From Bacillota bacterium (GTDB lineage Bacteria; Bacillota; Clostridia; Oscillospirales; Acutalibacteraceae): a stretch of DNA of 47,554 bases. Each line of letters begins with the position of its first letter. Positions within the stretch are counted from its first letter, which is position 1. The translations under genes were made by a program, and so were the position numbers. This document shows positions 35,242 to 42,909 of the stretch, piece after piece. The notes below the pieces were generated by a model. That model did no database searches. It had not been told where the DNA came from and saw only the letters and a program-made list of their open reading frames with translations. The stretch covers positions 1 to 47,554 of the forward strand of contig JAQXHB010000048.1 in assembly GCA_029007015.1 (NCBI GenBank), written 5' to 3'.

Positions 35242-37340
35242 TCGTTCTCACCGGTCTTTTTGGACTTGCGCTCGTTCTTTTTCTCAAATCCGCATCCCTC
35301 TTTGAGGCACACAAGCAGCCCTCCGCGGTGCTTGAACAGCGTGCTGCCGCACTGCGGACACTGCTCGGCAGTGGGGTCGTCCCATGTCATAAATCCGCAC
35401 TCACGGCCGCCCTCGCAACCGATAAACTTGTGCCCCTTCTTGGAGGTGCACTGTATCAGTTTTTTCCCGCATTTCGGACATGTGCCGGGTACATCGACGG
35501 TAATCGACTTTGTGTTCTTGCACTCGGGGTAGCCGGGGCATGCAAGGAACTTGCCGAAACGGCCCGACTTGATGACCATTTTGCGGCCGCACTTCTCGCA
35601 AACCTCGTCCGACTCAACATCGGGCACCTTAACCTTGGTGCCGTCGAGCGACTGTTCGGCCGAAGTCAGCGTGGCCTCGAACTTCTTATAAAAATCGTCG
35701 ATAACCGATGTCCAGACCAGTTTACCCTTTTCGATATCGTCAAGTTCATTTTCCATTTTGGAGGTGAACTGCAGGTCGATGATATTGCCGAAATACTGCT
35801 CCATCAGTTCAGTTATGACCTCGCCCAAAGCGGTCGGCTTGAGTTGCTTTTTCTCCCGCTCGACATAGTCGCGCTGAAGCACGGTGGAAATTATCGGCGC
35901 ATATGTCGACGGACGGCCGATGTTTTTCTCCTCCAGCGCCTTGATGAGGGTAGCCTCGGTGTATCGCATGGGCGGCTGGGTAAAGTGCTGAGTTGGGGTT
36001 AACTTTTTCAGTTTGAGCGACTCGCCCACGGTGAGGGGCGGCAGTGCCTTGTGCTCGTCCTCCTGCTCGTCCTTGCCCTCCTCGTACAGCACAGTAAATC
36101 CGTCAAAGCGGACGACATATCCGGTGGCCTTGAACAGACAGTCGGCGGCTGTTATGTCGGCCGTTACCGTGTCCTGCGTGCATGGTGCCATCAGGCTGGC
36201 TATGAAGCGCTCCCACACCAGTTTATATAACTTGTACTGGTCGGCGGACAGTGCGTCCTTGACCTTGTCGGGCGACAGTTCGGGCATGGTCGGGCGAATG
36301 GCTTCGTGTGCGTCTTGCGCGCTCGACTTAGACTTATACACATTGGGCTTTTTTGGCAGATACTTGTCGCCGTATGTTTCGACAATGTACTTCTCGCCCG
36401 CCGTGCGTGCCTCATCGGATATGCGCAGTGAGTCGGTTCTCATGTATGTTATCAAACCGACCAAACCCATTCCCGTCAGTTCGACGCCCTCATACAGCGT
36501 CTGCGCCGCGCGCATTGTTCGCTGCGAGGTGAAACCGAGTTTGCGCGAAGCCTCCTGCTGCATGGTCGATGTAATAAACGGCGGCGCCGGTTTGCGGTTG
36601 CGCACGCTCTTGGTTATCTTGCCGACAGTGTAGTCAGCGCCGTCGAGCCGCGCCAGTATCTCGTTGGCCTGCTGTTCATTATTTACCTCGGTCTTTTGGC
36701 CGTCTATGCCGTAAAATTTGGCCGCGAACTGCTTGACACTGCCCTTTGGCGACAGTTTGGCGTCAATCGACCAATATTCCTCGGGCACAAATGCGCGAAT
36801 CTCACGCTCGCGGTCAACAATTATCTTGACAGCCACCGACTGAACGCGGCCGGCCGATAGCCCACGGCGCACCTTTTTCCACAAGAAAGGGCTGAGTTTG
36901 TAGCCCACCAGTCGGTCAAGCACGCGGCGCGCTTGCTGTGCATCGACCAAGTCAATGTCGATGGCGCGGGGGTGGCTCATGCCGTCGAGCACGCCCGTCT
37001 TGGTGATTTCATTGAAGGTGACGCGGTTGGTTTCGTCCAAATTGAGCGCCAGCATCTGCGCCAAATGCCACGATATGGCCTCGCCCTCGCGGTCGGGGTC
37101 GGTGGCAAGCAACACGCCGTCGCTCTCGGCGGCCATGTTGCGCAGTTTGTCTATCAGTTCGCCTTTATTATCTATTTCCACATACATCGGCTTGTAGCCG
37201 TGCTTGATATCTATGCCTATCTTTGACTTGGGCAGATCACGCACATGGCCCATCGAAGCGGTCACCTCGTAACCGGGTCCCAAGTATTTTTTGATGGTTT
37301 TGGCCTTTGCAGGCGACTCAACTATAACAAGTTTCGACAT
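35238..37340 (-). CDS. topA: DNA topoisomerase I
   Basis: Type IA topoisomerase that relaxes negative supercoils. TOPRIM motif KLVIVESPAKAKTIKKYLG with ATDPDREGEAISWHL (about 84-98), and the catalytic Tyr in GLITYMRTDSLRIS (about residue 300). Three C-terminal C4 zinc ribbons: CEKCGRKM..CPGYPEC, CPKCGKKL..CEGGREC, CPQCGSTL..CLKEGC. 700 residues, intact. It follows dprA by 19 nt. Confidence 0.98.
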   Translation of the reverse strand: MSKLVIVESPAKAKTIKKYLGPGYEVTASMGHVRDLPKSKIGIDIKHGYKPMYVEIDNKGELIDKLRNMAAESDGVLLATDPDREGEAISWHLAQMLALNLDETNRVTFNEITKTGVLDGMSHPRAIDIDLVDAQQARRVLDRLVGYKLSPFLWKKVRRGLSAGRVQSVAVKIIVDREREIRAFVPEEYWSIDAKLSPKGSVKQFAAKFYGIDGQKTEVNNEQQANEILARLDGADYTVGKITKSVRNRKPAPPFITSTMQQEASRKLGFTSQRTMRAAQTLYEGVELTGMGLVGLITYMRTDSLRISDEARTAGEKYIVETYGDKYLPKKPNVYKSKSSAQDAHEAIRPTMPELSPDKVKDALSADQYKLYKLVWERFIASLMAPCTQDTVTADITAADCLFKATGYVVRFDGFTVLYEEGKDEQEDEHKALPPLTVGESLKLKKLTPTQHFTQPPMRYTEATLIKALEEKNIGRPSTYAPIISTVLQRDYVEREKKQLKPTALGEVITELMEQYFGNIIDLQFTSKMENELDDIEKGKLVWTSVIDDFYKKFEATLTSAEQSLDGTKVKVPDVESDEVCEKCGRKMVIKSGRFGKFLACPGYPECKNTKSITVDVPGTCPKCGKKLIQCTSKKGHKFIGCEGGRECGFMTWDDPTAEQCPQCGSTLFKHRGGLLVCLKEGCGFEKKNERKSKKTGENE

Positions 37341-37359
37341 CTGCTCATACTCCTTGCTC

Positions 37360-38532
37360 TCAAATTCTTTTATATCTGCCGCCGGCGATGGCGGTTATAA
37401 GCCCGCTGATTTCCAGTTCTGTAAGCGCCGCGAGCGCTCTGCCGCTGTCAATACCCGTGGCCTCTACCACGGCCGACAGGTCGGCATCGCTGTCGATGGC
37501 CGCATATACATCGGCGGCATCGGCAGTGAGCGACTGCAATATCTCGCCCGATATCACCTGACTGTCGCTGACCGGCTCAAGTTCAATTAACTCATCGCCG
37601 GCGTCTATCGGCACCGCCTCAAGCGGCTGTTCACTGCCGCGCAAATCCAGTTTGTGCGGATACATGGCCGCATATTCAAACAGTATGTCGCGAGGGCACA
37701 GCACCGGCTTGGCTCCGTCGACAATCATTCGGTTGGAGCCCTCGCTCTGTCGGTCGGACAGACTGCCTGGGATAGCAAAGACATCGCGGCCCTGCTCAAG
37801 TGCGTGATTTACCGTTATCAGCGAGCCGCTTTTCTTGCCGGCCTCGACCACAACAGTGCCGAGACTGAGGCCCGATATTATGCGGTTGCGCACAGGGAAT
37901 GTGAAACGGCTGGGCGGCACATTCGGCGGAAATTCCGACACCAGCGCACCGCTGTGAGATATCTCCTCGCGCAGTCCGGCGTTGCTCATCAGGTAGGGGT
38001 AATTAAGCCCACAGCCGAGCACGGCCACCGTGCGTCCGCCGGCATTAAGCGCGCCGATGTGCGACGCAGTGTCAATGCCCGCGGCGCCGCCACTGACAAT
38101 GATAGCACCGGCCCGTGTCAGCCGCGCGGCCAACTGCGAGGTAATGTCCATGCCGAAACTGCTCGCATGGCGTGTGCCGACAATGGATATCATGACCTCG
38201 TTGTCCACATCGGGCAACTGTCCGTCAACATACAGCACAGCCGGCGGATTTATCAGGTTCTCCAATCGTTCAGGATAAGCGTCACTCTCCGGCGTGATGA
38301 CGGTAAAGCCCATTTTGTCGCACTGTTCAACTACACCCGTTTCGATTTTCAGCGACATATCGGCCGCCCGTTCAAGTTCGCTCTTTGAAAGCAGACCGCA
38401 GCCCTTCTTTTCACCCATGTCGGCCCGGTAAAACTGCTCAGCCGAGCCGAAACAGTCAATGACCGATGCCACTTTGCGACTGCCTATACCGAGGGTGCGC
38501 TGAAGATATATCCAGTAAATCTCACTGTTCAT
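37360..38532 (-). CDS. dprA: DNA processing protein DprA (Smf)
   Basis: Loads RecA onto incoming single-stranded DNA in natural transformation. The Rossmann core has GTRHASSFG, SGGAAGIDTASHIGAL (canonical SGLARGID shows as SGGAAGID here) and AVLGCGLNYPYL. A helical N-terminal domain precedes it and a winged-helix C-terminal domain follows (about residue 325 onward). 390 residues. AGGAG is ten bases before the ATG. The gene overlaps the upstream methyltransferase by 11 nt. DprA is widely kept in bacteria without known competence. Confidence 0.95.
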   Translation of the reverse strand: MNSEIYWIYLQRTLGIGSRKVASVIDCFGSAEQFYRADMGEKKGCGLLSKSELERAADMSLKIETGVVEQCDKMGFTVITPESDAYPERLENLINPPAVLYVDGQLPDVDNEVMISIVGTRHASSFGMDITSQLAARLTRAGAIIVSGGAAGIDTASHIGALNAGGRTVAVLGCGLNYPYLMSNAGLREEISHSGALVSEFPPNVPPSRFTFPVRNRIISGLSLGTVVVEAGKKSGSLITVNHALEQGRDVFAIPGSLSDRQSEGSNRMIVDGAKPVLCPRDILFEYAAMYPHKLDLRGSEQPLEAVPIDAGDELIELEPVSDSQVISGEILQSLTADAADVYAAIDSDADLSAVVEATGIDSGRALAALTELEISGLITAIAGGRYKRI

Positions 38533-39331
38533 CGGCCGACCGCTCCTTTAGTTGCTCCCACAAAAGAATGGTAGCCGCAGCCGCCGCGTTGAACGATTCG
38601 GCGCGCCCGCTTATCGGTATATACACCCGATTTTGGCAGACGGAAATCAGCCGCTCGCTCATGCCATTGCCCTCGTTGCCGATGACAATGACACTGCCGT
38701 CTCCAAATCCGGCCTCACCGACCGATGCGGCCGTCGAATCGACCACCGCCGCGTACAGTTTGAGGCCGATACCGATAAGTTCATTGGCACCGCCCACCGC
38801 GTCGTCAAAGCGGAATATGGGCAGTCTGAGCAGTGAACCCATTGCCGCGCGCTGAGCCTTGGGACTGTATGGGTCACAGCCGCCGCCGAGCAAAATCAGT
38901 CCGTCACTGCCGAGCGCCTCTGCCGTGCGGGCAAGGGCGCCCAAATTGGACGGGTCGGACAGATTTTCGCACGCAATATAGCGGCCTGTGGGCGACAAAT
39001 CGGCACCGCCCTCCGGCATGCGGCAGATGCACATGACGCCTTGCGGTGCCGCGGTCTCTGCCAGTTTATCAAACACCGCGTCGCTGACGCAGTATACACT
39101 GTCTGCGGCGGCAATAAGCCCCTCTACCGCATCATACTTTGCGCGCGCGTCATCGGTGAAAAACAAACTGTCGATATGTACGCCGCTTGCATTGGCGTCG
39201 CCGCACAAGCGCGCTCCTTCCAGCACAAACAGGCCGAGCTCCCTGCGGAGCCGACCTGAATTGCGCAGTTTGACAGCCTGCTTTATATGCCGGTTATCGC
39301 GGCTTGTAACCAGTTCGATTTGCATCGACAT
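38522..39331 (-). CDS. TrmH/SpoU-family RNA 2'-O-methyltransferase
   Basis: SPOUT-fold methyltransferase acting on 23S rRNA or tRNA ribose. Motifs: ENLSDPSNLGALARTAEALG (motif 1), VIGNEGNGMS (motif 2) and IPISGRAESFNAAAAATILLWE (motif 3). An N-terminal substrate-binding domain is present. Start codons are clustered (GTG 39340, ATG 39331, ATG 39325); the ATG at 39331 is best placed after GGCGGG. About 269 residues. The exact target nucleotide cannot be inferred. First gene of the long leftward run. Confidence 0.92.
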   Translation of the reverse strand: MSMQIELVTSRDNRHIKQAVKLRNSGRLRRELGLFVLEGARLCGDANASGVHIDSLFFTDDARAKYDAVEGLIAAADSVYCVSDAVFDKLAETAAPQGVMCICRMPEGGADLSPTGRYIACENLSDPSNLGALARTAEALGSDGLILLGGGCDPYSPKAQRAAMGSLLRLPIFRFDDAVGGANELIGIGLKLYAAVVDSTAASVGEAGFGDGSVIVIGNEGNGMSERLISVCQNRVYIPISGRAESFNAAAAATILLWEQLKERSADEQ

Positions 39332-39373
39332 CAAGTTCACCCGCCGTTCTTATATAAGCCTGAAACGCCGCCG

Positions 39374-39416
39374 AAAAAATGAGTAAACACGCCCGACAGA
39401 TTTGTTCGGGCGTGTT
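39374..39416 (-). terminator. Terminator after rplT
   Basis: On the minus strand stem ACACGCCCG / CGGGCGTGT with a short loop, followed by TTTACTCATTTTTT. Ends the infC-rpmI-rplT transcript. Confidence 0.82.
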
Positions 39417-39420
39417 GTGA

Positions 39421-39780
39421 TTATTTGGACAGAGCCTTTTTGGCGGTGTTGACCAGCGAAGCAAATGCCTTCTCGTCGTTAACAGCCAGGTCAGCCAGCA
39501 TCTTGCGGTTAATCTCAACCTTAGCCTTGTTCAGGCCGTTCATGAAGGTGGAGTAGTTGATGCCGTTTGCCTTGCAAGCGGCAGAAATGCGGGTAATCCA
39601 CAGGCGACGGAAGTCGCGCTTTTTCTGCTTGCGGCCAATATAGGCGTAGTTGCCCGATTTCATAACAGCCTCTTTGGCTGTGCGGAACAGTCTGGATTTG
39701 CCGCCGAAGTAGCCTTTAGCCAACTTCAGAACCTTTTTTCTTCTCTTGCGCGTCATCATAGCGCCCTTAATATGTGCCAT
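39421..39780 (-). CDS. rplT: 50S ribosomal protein L20
   Basis: Binds 23S rRNA and is essential for early 50S assembly. Highly basic N-terminal extension (RKRRKKVLKLAKGYFGGKSRLFRTAKEAV) and the KRDFRRLWITRI motif (about residue 55). 119 residues. In the family L20 also represses this operon by binding its leader. ACGGAGG lies upstream. Confidence 0.98.
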   Translation of the reverse strand: MAHIKGAMMTRKRRKKVLKLAKGYFGGKSRLFRTAKEAVMKSGNYAYIGRKQKKRDFRRLWITRISAACKANGINYSTFMNGLNKAKVEINRKMLADLAVNDEKAFASLVNTAKKALSK

Positions 39781-39830
39781 TTAAACATACCTCCGTTAAT
39801 TTGAAGTGCACTTTTGTGCAGCCGTTGTTT

Positions 39831-40028
39831 TTATTTGTACGGAATCAGGCGCTTAACCTGTGCCACATTCGTAACATCCGCCATGGTGGTCTTGCGCAGA
39901 TTTCTCTTGCGCTTGGTGGTTTTCTTGTTCAGGATGTGACTCTTAAAAGCGTGTGCGCGCTTAACCTTGCCGTTCTTGGTAAGCGAGAAACGCTTCTTCG
40001 CACCGGAATGAGTTTTGATCTTAGGCAT
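39831..40028 (-). CDS. rpmI: 50S ribosomal protein L35
   Basis: 65-residue basic protein, MPKIKTHSGAKKRFSLTKNGKVKR start, ending QVKRLIPYK. Typical of L35. AAGGAGGA lies seven bases upstream of ATG 40028. Middle gene of infC-rpmI-rplT. Confidence 0.98.
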   Translation of the reverse strand: MPKIKTHSGAKKRFSLTKNGKVKRAHAFKSHILNKKTTKRKRNLRKTTMADVTNVAQVKRLIPYK

Positions 40029-40062
40029 TTTTATATCCTCCTTAATATGATTAACAGATTGA

Positions 40063-40581
40063 TTATTTGCCGGCTTTGGGCGCGAGGAACATGAGCATGT
40101 TTCGCCCATCCAGTTTGGCCGGCTTTTCGATGCTGCTTACATCGGAGCAGAACTCTGCAAAGCGTGACATGGTGTCAAGGCCGATTTCGGGGTGGCCCAT
40201 TTCGCGTCCGCGGAAGCGGATGGACACCTTGACCTTGTTACCCTGTGACAGAAACTTCTTGGCGTGGTTGCCCTTGGTCTCAAAATCATGAGTATCAATG
40301 TTGAGTGACAAACGAATTTCCTTGATTTCAACCGTTTTTTGGTTTTTTCTGGCCTCTTTCTCTCGTTTGGCCTGCTCAAAACGATGCTTGCCATAGTCCA
40401 TGATTTTGCACACCGGCGGGGTAGCGCCCGGAGCAATCTTGACCAGGTCGAGATTGCGGTCGATGGCCAGTTTCATGGCCTCCTTTGGCGACATGACGCC
40501 CAGTTTTTCGCCGTCAGCGCCGATGACCAGCACCTCTTTGTCTCGGATTTCTTCGTTTATTGAGAGTTCCTTGCTGCTAAT
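40063..40581 (-). CDS. infC: Translation initiation factor IF-3 (AUU start)
   Basis: Binds the 30S subunit and enforces start-codon selection. The N-terminal NEEIRDKEVLVIGADGEKLG, the central DLVKIAPGATPPVCKIMDYGKHRFEQAKREKEARK linker, and a C-terminal domain ending DGRNMLMFLAPKAGK are typical. The first ordinary start codon (GTG 40533) would remove the conserved INEEIRDKE segment, which lies upstream in frame. Reading back, the frame begins at ATT (40579-40581), nine bases after GGAGG, giving MSSKELSINEEIRDKE and a normal 172-residue protein. AUU is the known IF3 start codon in several bacteria and lets IF3 limit its own translation. Confidence 0.95.
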   Translation of the reverse strand: MSSKELSINEEIRDKEVLVIGADGEKLGVMSPKEAMKLAIDRNLDLVKIAPGATPPVCKIMDYGKHRFEQAKREKEARKNQKTVEIKEIRLSLNIDTHDFETKGNHAKKFLSQGNKVKVSIRFRGREMGHPEIGLDTMSRFAEFCSDVSSIEKPAKLDGRNMLMFLAPKAGK

Positions 40582-40620
40582 GTTTAAGCACCTCCAAAAT
40601 AAAATGAGAACAAAATATAA

Positions 40621-40754
40621 GTGCGGGCAGTCGCAACCACCCGCACAACAGCATCAGTCAAATACCCCCGAAGGGAAAGACAAAAATGTTATTGACCCGG
40701 GCAGACGAAACCGCTCTCAAGGTGAGAGGACACAGCGTCCCCTACTTTGTTCAC
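40621..40754 (-). promoter_or_regulatory. infC operon leader with attenuator-like hairpin (probable L20 leader)
   Basis: The transcript starts about 170 nt before infC. It holds two mutually exclusive small hairpins (CTCTCA/TGAGAG at 40714-40728 and GAGGAC/GTCCTC-type at 40726-40742) and a terminator-like hairpin GTGCGGG / CCCGCAC (40621-40646) followed by a T-rich stretch. The sequence CTGCCCG occurs twice: at 40698-40704 and in the terminator's 3' arm (40624-40630). The upstream copy could pair with the terminator's 5' arm and act as antiterminator. Known L20 leaders in Bacillota work by such attenuation; binding by L20 here is inference. Confidence 0.6.
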
Positions 40755-40760
40755 CGTCAT

Positions 40761-40789
40761 ATTATAACAGACTGCCCGCATGTTGTCAA
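40761..40789 (-). promoter_or_regulatory. infC-rpmI-rplT promoter (perfect sigma-A consensus)
   Basis: TTGACA (40784-40789), 17 bp spacer, TATAAT (40761-40766) on the minus strand. Both hexamers and the spacing match the consensus exactly, as expected for a highly expressed ribosomal operon. Confidence 0.9.
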
Positions 40790-40813
40790 CACATATTTTC
40801 ACAAATATTTATT

Positions 40814-41725
40814 TCATCCGACCAAACTCTCGACATATTCCTCCAGGCACATGCCGGCGTCGTTCATCGCGGCCGCATGCTCAACTCCGACATAGCGATA
40901 GTGCCACGGCTCATAAATTACGCCGGTCACATTCTGCTTATTCTTTTGATAGCGCATGACAAATCCGTACTGTTCGGCGTGCTCGCGCAGCCATTTGAGC
41001 GACGGGATATTTTCATCCGACTGTTGGAGCGTGTTGAAGTCAACCGCCAGTCCCAAATTGTGATCGCTGGTGCCGGGAGGAGCAACAACGGTAGCCGCGA
41101 GTTTTTCGGCATTTTCCTGCGAATAACCTTTGTTGAGATAATAATTTACCTTGTTGTTGAAAAGCCGCTGTTGCGATGAATACTTGCGATAAGACGACAG
41201 TACAATCAACTTTACTCCGTCTGCTTCGGCCGCTTCAATCATGCTTATCAGGTCATCGTACGCCCTGCTGTCAAAGCGGTAATTCTGGCTGTCCTGGCAA
41301 TATTTGCTTGGGATACGCGTCGTTTCAAATGCCGATTCGTCCAACTCAATTACATTATTACGGTTAGCCAGTGCCAAACGCCAATCGCTCGACTGGCCGA
41401 CAAATGACGACAGACTGTATGTAGACACCGTCGTTTGAGTGCGCGAAGCCGTCGAACTGGGTTGAGACGAACTGACAGCAGACGAAACTGCACTGCTGAC
41501 AGCAGAGGTTACGCTCTGTTCACTCGACTGAGACCAACTGGAAACAGACGACACATCCGGTGTGCTCGATACCTTGTCACCGCTGTGAGAACAGCCGCCG
41601 AACACGGCCAGCGTAACACCCGCGGCCGCGCCGAGCGCCGCAATGCACAAAACAACATTCCGACTGCCCGACCTATTCCGTCCGCTGCGCCGTCTGCGCG
41701 AATTATTTCTGTTGTTATTTGGCAT
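40814..41725 (-). CDS. D,D-carboxypeptidase-like protein (VanY family)
   Basis: LAS-superfamily zinc peptidase predicted to trim the terminal D-Ala from peptidoglycan stems outside the membrane. After a basic N-terminus comes one hydrophobic segment (about 24-42) ending FGGC, which may be a signal anchor or a non-standard lipobox. A Ser/Thr-rich low-complexity linker (about 50-100) precedes the catalytic domain with the metal motifs SDHNLGLAVDF and EPWHYRYVG. About 303 residues from ATG 41725. The GGGCGGTGAT ribosome-binding region lies inside a hairpin, see 41732-41765. Confidence 0.88.
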   Translation of the reverse strand: MPNNNRNNSRRRRSGRNRSGSRNVVLCIAALGAAAGVTLAVFGGCSHSGDKVSSTPDVSSVSSWSQSSEQSVTSAVSSAVSSAVSSSQPSSTASRTQTTVSTYSLSSFVGQSSDWRLALANRNNVIELDESAFETTRIPSKYCQDSQNYRFDSRAYDDLISMIEAAEADGVKLIVLSSYRKYSSQQRLFNNKVNYYLNKGYSQENAEKLAATVVAPPGTSDHNLGLAVDFNTLQQSDENIPSLKWLREHAEQYGFVMRYQKNKQNVTGVIYEPWHYRYVGVEHAAAMNDAGMCLEEYVESLVG

Positions 41726-41731
41726 AAAATC

Positions 41732-41765
41732 ACCGCCCTGATGTAATTTTATCACATCGGGCGGT
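41732..41765 (-). terminator. Hairpin between spo0A and the carboxypeptidase gene, overlapping its RBS
   Basis: Stem ACCGCCC-GATGT / ACATC-A-GGGCGGT (about 12 bp) with an AT-rich loop, followed by GATTTT. It can terminate spo0A transcripts weakly, and its 3' arm holds the GGGCGGT of the next gene's ribosome-binding site, seven to 15 bases before ATG. Confidence 0.6.
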
Positions 41766-41792
41766 ATAAATCAATGAGTATTAAAAAACTGT

Positions 41793-42563
41793 TTACGAAA
41801 CCTTTAACTGCAGTCGCAGTTTGTCGGCAATCATGGCGATAAACTCGCTGTTGGTCGGCTTGCCGCGCTCATTGTGAATGGTGTAGCCGAAGTAGGAGTT
41901 GAGCACATCTATATCTCCCCTATCCCACGCAACCTCGATTGCGTGGCGAATGGCCCGCTCAACACGCGATGAAGTGGTCTGGAACTTCTTGGCCACCGCA
42001 GGGTAAAGTTGCTTGGTCACAGAATTGATAATATCGGGGTCATTGACTGCCAGCGTGATGGCCTCGCGCAGGTAGTGATATCCCTTGATGTGCGCCGGCA
42101 CGCCTATTTGGTGAATGATATCGGTTATCAGAATTTCCAAGTCGCTGTTGGCCGAGCCGTTGTGTACCAGCGCCAATTTTTTGTTGCTCCAGCCGGTTAT
42201 GCGAATAATGCGGTCGGCCAGCACGCCGATATCAAAGGGCTTCAAGAAGTAGTATGCTGCTCCGGCGTCCATCGCATCCCTCTCCAGATTGGGGTTGTCA
42301 TACCCAGACATAACAAGAAAAATCGGCGCGTTTTGCAGTTTCTGCTCGGTCACGGCGTTCATAACGCCGATGGCGTCCAGTTGAGGCATGAACATATCCA
42401 TAAGTACGGCATCGGGTTGGTTTGAAGTGATAGATTCCAGCAGTTCCGCGCCGTTTTTGGCAGAACGGATGACCTCCATACCGTAACTCTTAAGTACATT
42501 TGCGCAACTCTGACCGAACTCGGTTGAATCGTCAGCGATGATGACCTTCAACTTCTTTTCCAT
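41793..42563 (-). CDS. spo0A: Sporulation transcription factor Spo0A
   Basis: Master response regulator for entry into sporulation. Receiver domain with acidic pair D11-D12, phosphoacceptor D56 (VLMDMFMP), S86 and K108 (FLKPF), all conserved. The C-terminal Spo0A DNA-binding domain has IKGYHYLREAI and the recognition helix region TSSRVERAIRHAIEVAWDRGD. 256 residues, normal. ATG 42563 with GGGGG upstream. Together with DpaAB it shows the organism forms spores. Confidence 0.98.
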   Translation of the reverse strand: MEKKLKVIIADDSTEFGQSCANVLKSYGMEVIRSAKNGAELLESITSNQPDAVLMDMFMPQLDAIGVMNAVTEQKLQNAPIFLVMSGYDNPNLERDAMDAGAAYYFLKPFDIGVLADRIIRITGWSNKKLALVHNGSANSDLEILITDIIHQIGVPAHIKGYHYLREAITLAVNDPDIINSVTKQLYPAVAKKFQTTSSRVERAIRHAIEVAWDRGDIDVLNSYFGYTIHNERGKPTNSEFIAMIADKLRLQLKVS

Positions 42564-42598
42564 TTAGCTTACCCCCAAATAATTTTTATTGCTCGATT

Positions 42599-42627
42599 AT
42601 ATTACCATATTTTTCCATTTTTGGCAA
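42599..42627 (-). promoter_or_regulatory. Candidate spo0A promoter
   Basis: TTGCCA (42622-42627), 17 bp, TAATAT (42599-42604) on the minus strand, about 35 bp upstream of the spo0A start codon. A perfect TATAAT overlaps but with poor spacing. Confidence 0.5.
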
Positions 42628-42695
42628 TACCTATTTTCAAATAATCTATAATTTTTTTAAAATTGAGAATATTTTACACATTATTTATGGGTTGT

Positions 42696-42702
42696 TTCAA
42701 CA
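42696..42702 (-). promoter_or_regulatory. 0A-box-like site upstream of spo0A
   Basis: TGTTGAA on the minus strand differs from the Spo0A box TGTCGAA by one base, about 70 bp upstream of the proposed -35 element. One seven-base match in AT-rich DNA is weak evidence alone; autoregulation of spo0A is known in Bacillus. Confidence 0.35.
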
Positions 42703-42829
42703 TTTTTGTTTATTATGTGATATATTTTCACCTTATTTTACATATTTTGCCTTTGTATTTTAAATGTATTAATTTGGAAAAATATGTCTCATACATCATA
42801 TTACTGTAAAAACAATGGCATAAAAAGCA

Positions 42830-42858
42830 TTTACAAATAAGCCGTCATGATGTAAAAT
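42830..42858 (+). promoter_or_regulatory. rarA promoter
   Basis: TTTACA (42830-42835), 17 bp, TAAAAT (42853-42858) on the plus strand; each hexamer has one mismatch to consensus. The start codon is about 45 bp after the predicted start of transcription. Confidence 0.65.
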
Positions 42859-42909
42859 TATCAGTGGGTCAGGCTTTTGGCCGACCGACACGACAGGAGA
42901 TGAAGTAAC

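Larger units (their letters stand above)
42564..42909. other. AT-rich divergent regulatory region between spo0A and rarA
   Basis: 346 bp with no gene on either strand. It contains promoters pointing both ways, one 0A-box-like site and a small hairpin (stem GGTC-GGC / GCC-GACC, about 42871-42890) near the 5' end of the rarA transcript. The remainder is A/T-rich with no repeat I can name. Confidence 0.7.
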
